The notes beneath the pieces are model-generated. The model was not told the origin of the DNA. It saw nothing but the letters and a program-made list of their open reading frames with translations, and searched no databases. DNA of 12,351 bases from Nitrospinaceae bacterium (GTDB lineage: Bacteria > Nitrospinota > Nitrospinia > Nitrospinales > VA-1). The stretch covers positions 1-12,351 of the forward strand of contig JAPYPM010000048.1 in NCBI GenBank assembly GCA_029937635.1, given 5' to 3'. Below, in pieces: positions 7,341 to 12,351 of this stretch (the first letter of the stretch is position 1; every line of letters begins with the position of its first letter). The translations under genes and the position numbers were made by a program.

Positions 7341-8198
7341 TTAAGATAATAATGAAAGCACGCCCTGAGGTATCATATTGGCTTGAGATACCATTGCGGT
7401 TGATGCTTGTACAAGAATCTGATTTTTTGTCAGTTCTGCAATTTCAAATGCCATATCAGCGTCTCGTATTTGCGATTCTGCAGCTGTGTAATTTTCGATT
7501 GCAAGGGAAAGTGAAGAGACAGATGTTGCTAAACGGTTTTGAACGGCACCAATTTTACCTCGACTTGCAACCATAGTGTTGATTGCTGTATCCAACTCGC
7601 TCAAAGCAACAAGTGCATCATCAGCAGACGTTAAACTTAAATTATGAATTAAAAGACCCGTGGATGTCATCTCCGTCAAATTTACCGCGGTATTTAAATT
7701 CATCCGACTGTTTGAATGATTGGTGAGACCTATTTGTATAAGAACGTGATTCGAGGATGAAACAGATGATGCTAGTGATCCATCGACTAAACCCTGACCA
7801 TTAAACTCAGTAGTCGCCGAAATACGGTCAACCTCATCACGAAGCGCTGAGAACTCTAATTGCATGCTCGCACGTTCTGTGGAACCCACAGTTCCGTTTG
7901 CAGATTGAGATGCCAGCTCCCGGAGTCGAATCAAGATATTTCCTTGTTCCTGTAGTGCACCTTCCGTGATTTGGACCAATGACATTCCATCATTTGCATT
8001 TCGCTTAGCCTGGCGAAGAGTACGGATGTCTGACCTTAAACCTTCTGAAATAGCAAGACCTGCTGCATCATCGGATGCTTTATTAATGCGGATCCCTGAT
8101 GACATTCTTTGTATAGATTGAGTTAAACGTGCACTATTTTCATCTAGAAGTCTGCGCGCGTTGACTGATGCGATATTATTGAAGATTTGTATACCCAT
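7341..8198 (-). CDS. fliC: Flagellin (FlaC of this cluster)
   Basis: A canonical 285-residue flagellin with D0/D1 ends only. It has MSSGIRINKASDDAAGLAIS (residues 32-51), LIRLRELASQ, LEFSALRDEVDRI, RDADMAFEIAELTKNQIL and STAMVSQANMIPQGVLSLLS. Small departures from FlaB and FlaD are NARR instead of NAQR near the N-terminus, and VSQAN and PQGV instead of VGQAN and PQSV at the C-terminus. It is exported by the flagellar type III system to form filament. The ATG at 8198 has CAAGGAGGATA just before it. The leader carries a GGA-loop hairpin and is repeated 300 bp upstream before a flagellin relic. A 33-nt stretch near its 3' end (7407-7439) is identical to one in FlaD, perhaps from gene conversion. 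Confidence 0.97.
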   Translation of the reverse strand: MGIQIFNNIASVNARRLLDENSARLTQSIQRMSSGIRINKASDDAAGLAISEGLRSDIRTLRQAKRNANDGMSLVQITEGALQEQGNILIRLRELASQSANGTVGSTERASMQLEFSALRDEVDRISATTEFNGQGLVDGSLASSVSSSNHVLIQIGLTNHSNSRMNLNTAVNLTEMTSTGLLIHNLSLTSADDALVALSELDTAINTMVASRGKIGAVQNRLATSVSSLSLAIENYTAAESQIRDADMAFEIAELTKNQILVQASTAMVSQANMIPQGVLSLLS

Positions 8199-8223
8199 TT
8201 TGTATCCTCCTTGAAAAGTCTAG

Positions 8224-8310
8224 CGGGTTATTGTTTTAGCATCCTTGCGAAAACAAGCTTCCAAGCTGTTAATCCTATGATATGGGATTCATTTCCTATA
8301 TCTTGATTGA
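8224..8310 (-). repeat. Flagellin leader repeat, copy 1 (FlaC leader and promoter region)
   Basis: This stretch aligns without gaps to 8524-8610, exactly 300 bp away. The first 49 bases have only four differences; similarity falls further upstream. It covers the GGA-loop hairpin and a candidate promoter with the FlaB spacing (TCAA-N16-CCCATATC, 8279-8306). A further match (8341-8371 with 8639-8668, one gap) shows the duplication reaches beyond the promoter. Confidence 0.8.
8231..8256 (-). promoter_or_regulatory. CsrA-like leader hairpin of FlaC
   Basis: TTGTTTT pairs with AAAACAA. After one mismatch, a GC/GC pair closes a 6-nt loop reading AAGGAT on the minus strand, 33-58 nt before the ATG. 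The apex GCAAGGATGC closely matches the known CsrA consensus core ACARGGAUGU. The Shine-Dalgarno CAAGGAGG offers the second GGA. The structure is seen; CsrA binding is inferred. Confidence 0.55.
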
Positions 8311-8353
8311 AAAAATTTTCTTTAAAATTTTTTCTATTCTGGTTAACTTAGCT

Positions 8354-8497
8354 TCAACCAAACACAACCTTGGCGGTCCTGCCGATTTGGAACCCTGATA
8401 AAATTTTTCTAAGGGTAAGAGGTTCACGGTTGTTGTTGACTTCCGGGATTCTCTGGGTAGTAATTGTGGGGGTGTTGCTGAAGATTCGAGTTGCCAT
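8354..8497 (-). pseudogene. Flagellin N-terminal relic
   Basis: From the ATG at 8497 a 47-codon frame begins MATRIFSNT, against MAIRIFNNT in FlaD, and keeps the flagellin register through QR, N, R and ISSGIRIN-like LSGFQIGR. It stops at TGA (8354-8356). The ribosome site GGAGGATAACA is intact. The last ten or so codons are not flagellin: that DNA (8341-8371) matches sequence upstream of the relic's own promoter (8639-8668). So the frame is about 38 codons of a flagellin joined by deletion to the upstream region of FlaC. Many substitutions show it is old. It could still be translated to a 47-residue peptide, but no flagellin function is likely. Confidence 0.75.
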
Positions 8498-8523
8498 TGT
8501 TATCCTCCATGAATGAATTCAGA

Positions 8524-8610
8524 CGGGTTATTGTTTTAGCATCCTTACCAAAACAAGCCTCCAAGCTTTTAACCCTGAAACAGGGGAATCAATTCCCATG
8601 CCTTAAACTG
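8524..8610 (-). repeat. Flagellin leader repeat, copy 2 (leader of the N-terminal relic)
   Basis: The partner of 8224-8310 at an offset of exactly 300 bp. The hairpin loop AAGGAT and the outer stem TTGTTTT/AAAACAA (8531-8556) are kept, but one closing G-C pair is lost. It sits 34-59 nt before the relic ATG, the same spacing as in FlaC. Between here and 8881 I see no gene, only AT-rich sequence and a 7-bp hairpin TATTCGG/CCGAATA near 8643-8662. Confidence 0.8.
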
Positions 8611-8881
8611 CAAAGCTCCCATGAACTATATTGCTCTGGGTTATTCGGCTCCAACCGAATACAACCTTGCTTAATGTGCTCTATCGGACTGAAGATAAGA
8701 TACTTTAGTTTTGTTTATGGAGTTAATTTTAGAGAATCGACTCAAGACAGTGGGAGCTCTCTCTAACTATCAATAGAATAAGATTTCCTTTAAATAATTA
8801 TTTTATGATTCAGGCGATTAATTAAAAAATATAAATTTTATGATGCAAACTTATATTTTGTGGTGGGGTGGAAAGTCTGAT

Positions 8882-9073
8882 TTACTCTTTCTTGTTTGCA
8901 TGTGTACTGGCGTGAAGTTCGTTTTGCATCAGGGCAGCAATTTTTTCTGCGAAGTTTTTTTCGTAAAGGGTTGAGTCTGCAGCGTTTATGTTTTGCGTTG
9001 TGATATCTAGGATTCTGGCTGATCTTATAAGGGGATTCTGGGTATGGCTTAACTCATCATGCAGTGCAGACAA
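8882..9073 (-). pseudogene. Flagellin C-terminal relic
   Basis: A short frame ending at TAA (8882-8884) aligns with the last helices of the neighbouring flagellins. TQNPLIRSARILDITTQNIN matches IQNRLQRSVSSLSISTENLQ of FlaD, followed by AADS against AAES and by KIAALMQNEL against EIAELTKNQI. It ends in HANKKE in place of the terminal MVGQ(A/S)NLIPQSVL block needed for packing in the filament core. There is no ATG: a TTG at 9073 without a ribosome site is the only start near the frame's beginning, and an in-frame stop lies ten codons above it. No N-terminal half is found upstream. I read it as the decayed end of a lost flagellin gene. A short expressed D0-like peptide is less likely. Confidence 0.7.
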
Positions 9074-9110
9074 GTCTGTAATAATAGTTTTACATTTTAA
9101 TTACCAACTT

Positions 9111-9215
9111 TAGACACTGGTTGTGAAGAAAACACCCGCATGCGGGCGACAATCCTCGATTGATCATCAACCGTCTTTATGAGTGTTTTAAGGGGAGAGG
9201 ATACCCCTCTTTTTT
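9111..9215 (+). ncRNA. Candidate small RNA ending in a rightward terminator
   Basis: On the plus strand a weak promoter (TTTACA at 9089-9094, 16 nt, TAGACA at 9111-9116) is followed by a structured stretch. GGTTGT (9119-9124) can pair imperfectly with ACAATCC (9150-9156) around the palindrome CCCGCATGCGGG (9135-9146). Then AGGGG/CCCCT (9191-9208) is followed by CTTTTTT, an intrinsic terminator that works rightward only. No coding frame is evident on this strand. This is inference from structure alone. Confidence 0.25.
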
Positions 9216-9250
9216 CGAATTACCTTCCCTGGCAAACGATTATTAGAATA

Positions 9251-9280
9251 AAGCCCCTCTTTAATTGAGGGGTTTTATCT
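9251..9280. terminator. Terminator downstream of FlaD
   Basis: CCCCTC (9254-9259) and GAGGGG (9267-9272) form a 6-bp stem around TTTAATT, with A/T-rich tails on both sides, so it can act on both strands. It lies about 150 nt past the FlaD stop and would end its transcript. The rest of the 347-nt gap (9074-9420) holds the candidate small RNA, an 11-bp direct repeat (9350-9360 and 9409-9419) and no supported gene. Confidence 0.65.
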
Positions 9281-9420
9281 TGATAGGATCTTTTTTTCTC
9301 GATCAACTGTTTTTCTCACTTTTACAGTATTCATCATAGACGGCCCTTTTTTATCCGCTTACGATAAACGGTGTGCTACAAAGGCCTGTTTTTGAGACTT
9401 TAATTTTCTTTATCCGCTTT

Positions 9421-10278
9421 CTATGCCAATAACTGGAGCACGGATTGCGGAATCAGGTTTGATTGTCCTACCATGGCGGTTGATGTTTGTACAAGAATCT
9501 GATTTTTTGTCAGTTCTGCTATTTCATGGGCAATATCTGCGTCTCTTATTGCGGACTCTGCTGCTTGCAAGTTTTCAGTGGAAATACTAAGAGAACTGAC
9601 CGAGCGCTGCAGTCGGTTTTGTATGGCACCCACTTTACCTCGGCTCGCAGTTACTGATGCGATAGCGGTTTCTATTGAAGCTAGTGCTGTTAATGCCTCC
9701 GCAGAAGCCGTAATAGAAAGAGTATCTAATCCCAAATTTTCTGAGGTCACAGCATCTAGGGCGAGAGTACTATTTAAATTGAGTCTGCTGTTTGCTGTGT
9801 TATCGATCCCGATTTGAATCAAAGTGTGACTGGTAGACGACACGCTAGAGGCGAGAGAACCATCGATTAGACCAATCCCATTAAATTCAGTTGTGTTGGC
9901 AATACGTGTGAGCTCCTGACGAAGCGCTGAGAACTCGAGTTGAATGCTTGCACGTTCGGTCGAACCAACCGTTCCGGTTGCGGCCTGTGATGCCAATTCG
10001 CGGAGACGAATGAGAATACCAGATTGTTCGTTGAGAGCACCCTCTGCAACGTTGACGAGAGACATCCCGTCGTTTGCATTTCTTGTGGCTTGTCGTAGGG
10101 CTCGAATGTCAGATCGTAGTCCTTCAGAAATTGCAAGACCTGCAGCGTCGTCGGCTCCCTTGTTAATGCGTATGCCGGATGAAATACGTTCTATTGATTT
10201 TGAAAGCCGACTACTATTAATGTCCAGATTTCTCTGAGCATTTACCGAAGCGGTATTGTTGAATATACGAATTGCCAT
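9421..10278 (-). CDS. fliC: Flagellin (FlaD of this cluster), under a sigma-28 promoter
   Basis: A canonical 285-residue flagellin with D0/D1 ends only. Landmarks are ISSGIRINKGADDAAGLAIS (residues 32-51), LIRLRELASQ, LEFSALRQELTRI, IRDADIAHEIAELTKNQIL and STAMVGQSNLIPQSVLQLLA. It is exported by the flagellar type III system and assembles into the filament. The ATG at 10278 has a GGTGGAGGA ribosome site. It has the best sigma-28 promoter of the cluster, which suggests it is a major, late-class filament gene. Its leader is long (about 205 nt) and unlike those of FlaB and FlaC. The promoter begins only 18 nt beyond the stop of the upstream cytidylyltransferase gene. Confidence 0.97.
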   Translation of the reverse strand: MAIRIFNNTASVNAQRNLDINSSRLSKSIERISSGIRINKGADDAAGLAISEGLRSDIRALRQATRNANDGMSLVNVAEGALNEQSGILIRLRELASQAATGTVGSTERASIQLEFSALRQELTRIANTTEFNGIGLIDGSLASSVSSTSHTLIQIGIDNTANSRLNLNSTLALDAVTSENLGLDTLSITASAEALTALASIETAIASVTASRGKVGAIQNRLQRSVSSLSISTENLQAAESAIRDADIAHEIAELTKNQILVQTSTAMVGQSNLIPQSVLQLLA

Positions 10279-10304
10279 TTCCCTAATCCTCCACCATGAG
10301 TTGG

Positions 10305-10332
10305 AAAGTTTTATTCTTACTTTTAAAACTTT
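10305..10332 (-). promoter_or_regulatory. Leader hairpin near the FlaD start
   Basis: A perfect 9-bp A/T stem, AAAGTTTTA/TAAAACTTT, with a 10-nt loop lies 27-54 nt before the ATG. The loop has no GGA. Further up the leader, GTGGG/CCCAC (10383-10403) forms another hairpin, and a G-rich GGGGGGA stretch lies near 10363-10369. The layout resembles the other leaders in position but not in sequence. Confidence 0.35.
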
Positions 10333-10490
10333 TTAATTTATGTTTTTTGCTTCTTTAAATCCCCCCGAAGAGCTTTATTAGAGTGGGTTTTCTTCGAGCC
10401 CACTTACTCTAAAATTTTTTAAACTAGTTTCTTTAGAGTTTAATCACTTTAAGTGCTACCGAAATTAGGTCGCTCTATTGCTTAATCTGC

Positions 10491-10517
10491 GTATCGGAGT
10501 AGGAACTTAAAACTTTA
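10491..10517 (-). promoter_or_regulatory. Sigma-28 (FliA) promoter of FlaD
   Basis: The minus strand reads TAAAGTTT (10510-10517), 11 nt, TCCGATAC (10491-10498). The -35 is identical to the E. coli FliA consensus, the spacing is exact and six of eight -10 bases match. Transcription should start near 10483, giving a leader of about 205 nt. Confidence 0.85.
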
Positions 10518-10534
10518 GAAAAAAGTAAAAGTTT

Positions 10535-11281
10535 TTATTTAGACTGAGATCGCCAGTTTTTTTGAGGAGTATTAGCATTAATTTGGGCTATGTCAGGGTG
10601 AGTATCCAAAAACTGGATAACTTTCTGAAGATCGAGGAGAGGGGAGGTGAGGGTATAAAACTCATTAAAAATTTCCCCCATGAGAGTTAGATCATTTCTG
10701 GTATCGATGGTCAATCGATGAGACTTGTTTCTTAGGTAGGCCGGCGCTGGCACGCGAGATTGAACTGCAAGTGTGGGATTATCGTGAAACCAGGTAGTGA
10801 CATGCTCTCGGTATTTAGGTTGCATTGTAACGCTAGAAATTTTTTTTAATGCTTTGACTTTAACTATTTCTGTTCCTGTTCCTAGCGGGATAGAATCAGA
10901 TGTGACTGTATAATCTGTATTTTCTTTTAGATGCGTATGAATTAACAGACGCATCAATTGTCTGTCGATTAATGGGTTGTCCCCACAAATACGGACAATA
11001 TGTTGGGCCTTGACCTGATCTGCGGCAATTAGGAATCTTTCGAGAACATCTTCTTCGGGCCCCCTGGCAACAATAACGTTTAATCGTTCTGCCATTTCTA
11101 TAAGAGGTGCTTCGGTAGGAGAATCGGGGACCGCAAGAACAATATGGTCAAAATCGGTCACCGCTTTGATTCGATTAATGATATGCTCGGTCAATGGTAT
11201 GCCGGCTAGGGGGCAAAGGGCTTTTCCCGGTAGACGGGTTGATTTCATTCTAGCTTGTAGGACAGCAGAAACGGCGCTCAT
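10535..11281 (-). CDS. spsF: SpsF-family cytidylyltransferase (NTP-transferase fold)
   Basis: A 248-residue protein of the SpsF family (COG1861), related to CMP-KDO synthetase. The nucleotide-binding start is LQARMKSTRLPGKAL (residues 8-22). Later family blocks are RICGDNPLID, KYREHVTTWFHDNP and LTIDTRNDL. These enzymes activate sugars by transfer to a nucleotide, usually CMP. They appear in pathways for spore-coat polysaccharide, pseudaminic and legionaminic acids, and other surface sugars. The length is normal. The ATG at 11281 has no clear Shine-Dalgarno, but the conserved motif begins seven residues on. The gene lies directly before FlaD in the same direction, which makes flagellin glycosylation a fair guess. 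No other genes of such a pathway are in the window apart from the oxidoreductase at 3504-4541. Confidence 0.9.
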   Translation of the reverse strand: MSAVSAVLQARMKSTRLPGKALCPLAGIPLTEHIINRIKAVTDFDHIVLAVPDSPTEAPLIEMAERLNVIVARGPEEDVLERFLIAADQVKAQHIVRICGDNPLIDRQLMRLLIHTHLKENTDYTVTSDSIPLGTGTEIVKVKALKKISSVTMQPKYREHVTTWFHDNPTLAVQSRVPAPAYLRNKSHRLTIDTRNDLTLMGEIFNEFYTLTSPLLDLQKVIQFLDTHPDIAQINANTPQKNWRSQSK

Positions 11282-11308
11282 AGTTCAATTGTGGTTATTT
11301 TATAAAAG

Positions 11309-11336
11309 TTACATTGTACTGATTTCCAGGTAGATT
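11309..11336 (+). promoter_or_regulatory. Possible promoter of the LD-carboxypeptidase gene
   Basis: TTACAT (11309-11314) and TAGATT (11331-11336) are separated by 16 nt, weak matches to sigma-70. The transcript would start about 12 nt before the ATG, leaving little room for a leader. No Shine-Dalgarno is seen. The 73-nt divergent gap must also hold the promoter of the cytidylyltransferase, which I cannot place. Confidence 0.3.
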
Positions 11337-11354
11337 TGTAATGCTGAAAAATAT

Positions 11355-12272
11355 ATGAAATATCCTAAAAAGTTAGAGAAGGGAGATAGGGTAGGTGTCG
11401 TTGCACCAGCGGGACCGGTTGATCAAAAAAAATTGGAAAAAGGATTGAGTGTGATCAAGCGAATGGGGTTTTGCCCCGTGCTTGCCGAACACATATACGA
11501 GCAGGATCGGTATCTGGCAGGGACAGATGCACAAAGGACTAAGGATCTGCACGATTTTTTCAGAAATCCTGAAATAAGAGGTATTTTTTGCGCGCGAGGT
11601 GGGTATGGAGTCAACCGCGTCCTTCCCAGGTTAAATCCTTCCATTATTAGTGAGAATCCCAAAGTTTTTGTGGGTTCTAGTGATATTACTCTTCTTATTT
11701 TGTTTCTTGTTCAGCGGTGTTCGATGGTTACATTTCACGGACCTATGATAGCAGGAAATTTTGGGAGTTACCCGATGACAAAATCAAGACGCCAGTTTGG
11801 TAAGATTCTTTTGGGAAATAAAGCAGGTAAACGGTTGACTGCAAAAGAAGCACGTATCTTTAGGCCAGGAGTTGGAGAAGGTAAGTTGATAGGTGGGTGC
11901 CTTACTTTATTATGTCGATCTCTAGGGACTCCATGGGAAATTAGGACACGCAACAAAATTCTTTTACTCGAAGATGTTAATGAACCAATTTATAAAATTG
12001 ACGGGATGCTTTGGCATTTAAAACAGGCTGGAAAGTTTAGAGGGATTCGCGGAATTGTTTTTGGAGAAATGGTCAATTGTCAGCCCTCCAAGAAAACCAA
12101 TGGTTCTTTCAAGGAAATTTTGAAAGAAGTTTTCGCAGGCAGCTCTTTCCCAATTGTAACGGATTTTCCGTCGGGGCATGGACGAGAGATGCTTACCCTG
12201 CCGATGGGTGTTGAGGCTAAGCTGGATACGAAAACTAAAACTCTCGAATTTGAAAATTGCGGTGTCTTATGA
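11355..12272 (+). CDS. LD-carboxypeptidase, peptidase family S66 (LdcA/MccF)
   Basis: A 305-residue serine peptidase of family S66, normal in length. The N-terminal domain has GDRVGVVAPAGPV and FCARGGYGVNRVLP. The nucleophile motif is GSSDIT (S109). The acidic catalytic residue is probably E206 in LLLEDVNEPIYKID, and the histidine is H275 in FPSGHGREMLTLPMG, so the Ser-Glu-His triad is complete. LdcA enzymes remove the terminal D-alanine from murein tetrapeptides during peptidoglycan recycling in the cytoplasm. MccF relatives cleave microcin C. Nothing here favours the MccF role. It is the only confident rightward gene and is divergent from the cytidylyltransferase. No ribosome site precedes the ATG; the conserved N-terminus supports this start. 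Confidence 0.93.
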   Translation: MKYPKKLEKGDRVGVVAPAGPVDQKKLEKGLSVIKRMGFCPVLAEHIYEQDRYLAGTDAQRTKDLHDFFRNPEIRGIFCARGGYGVNRVLPRLNPSIISENPKVFVGSSDITLLILFLVQRCSMVTFHGPMIAGNFGSYPMTKSRRQFGKILLGNKAGKRLTAKEARIFRPGVGEGKLIGGCLTLLCRSLGTPWEIRTRNKILLLEDVNEPIYKIDGMLWHLKQAGKFRGIRGIVFGEMVNCQPSKKTNGSFKEILKEVFAGSSFPIVTDFPSGHGREMLTLPMGVEAKLDTKTKTLEFENCGVL

Positions 12273-12283
12273 TGATGCTGGCT

Positions 12284-12351
12284 TTATATACGGACCGGAA
12301 TTCCCTTTGACTTTAAATACCTTTTTGTTTCCTCGATCGTGAACTCCTTAA
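12284..12351 (-). CDS. Possible C-terminal fragment of a gene entering from the right
   Basis: On the minus strand one frame is open from the window edge to TAA (12284-12286). It gives 21 codons ending EETKRYLKSKGIPVRI, a composition that looks like the end of a real protein. It would converge on the LD-carboxypeptidase with an 11-nt gap. It is too short to assign to a family and could be chance. Confidence 0.35.
   Translation of the reverse strand, partial: KEFTIEETKRYLKSKGIPVRI

Noticed and set aside
8224..8610. Considered whether the two leader repeats were part of a CRISPR or insertion element.
   Set aside because: There are only two copies, each placed before a flagellin start, with no terminal inverted repeats, transposase or regular spacers. 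Tandem gene duplication explains them.
8491..8766. A 91-codon rightward frame over the relic leader.
   Set aside because: It runs antisense through the duplicated leader and hairpin, has no ribosome site and matches no recognisable family.
9275..9337. A 20-codon leftward frame starting MMNTVKV just before the FlaD terminator, with an AAGGG sequence ahead of it.
   Set aside because: Too short to support, not flagellin-like, and it ends inside the terminator tail. It could be chance in AT-rich DNA.
9867..10136. An 89-codon leftward frame inside FlaD in another register.
   Set aside because: It overlaps the conserved flagellin coding region in a different frame and has no independent support.
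12269..12310. A 13-codon rightward frame whose ATG overlaps the LD-carboxypeptidase stop (ATGA).
   Set aside because: Too short and without any family feature. The overlap alone is not evidence of a gene.

Overview
The window comes from a flagellated, probably Gram-negative bacterium with AT-rich DNA. It carries a cluster of flagellin genes between two genes of sugar metabolism, with a Gld-type ABC transporter on the left and a murein LD-carboxypeptidase on the right. I cannot name the lineage from sequence alone. The short flagellins, an E. coli-like sigma-28 promoter and a GldFG-type transporter fit several non-enteric Gram-negative phyla. Nearly everything reads leftward; only the LD-carboxypeptidase reads rightward.

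Reading leftward from the right end: a possible C-terminal scrap of a gene enters at the edge (12284-12351) and converges on the LD-carboxypeptidase (11355-12272, + strand). Divergent from that is an SpsF-type cytidylyltransferase (10535-11281). Then comes the flagellin cluster. FlaD (9421-10278) has a near-perfect sigma-28 promoter. It is followed by a relic of a flagellin C-terminus (8882-9073), a relic of a flagellin N-terminus with its leader intact (8354-8497), FlaC (7341-8198), FlaB (5728-6582) and a divergent flagellin FlaA (4764-5621). The letters are mine and do not imply orthology. Next are a Gfo/Idh/MocA oxidoreductase (3504-4541) and a three-gene ABC operon: ATPase, permease and a GldG-like auxiliary protein that runs off the left edge.

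The four intact flagellins are 284-285 residues long, so they have only the conserved D0/D1 ends and no D2/D3 insert. Three are canonical. The fourth has lost the usual DDAAGLAISEGL block near residue 45 and looks like a specialised or minor filament subunit. The two relics, and a leader copy repeated exactly 300 bp away, show that the cluster has been growing and shrinking by tandem duplication and deletion.

The most interesting regulatory signal is in the leaders. FlaB, FlaC and the N-terminal relic each have a hairpin 40-50 nt before the start codon whose six-base loop reads AAGGAA or AAGGAT, and a second GGA sits in the Shine-Dalgarno. This is the layout expected of a CsrA (RsmA) target, as known for the hag leader of Bacillus subtilis. 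FlaA keeps the hairpin but not the GGA loop, and FlaD uses a different leader. The cytidylyltransferase and oxidoreductase beside the flagellins suggest, but do not prove, flagellin glycosylation. Several intergenic hairpins, including rightward terminators with no known rightward gene before them, are unexplained.
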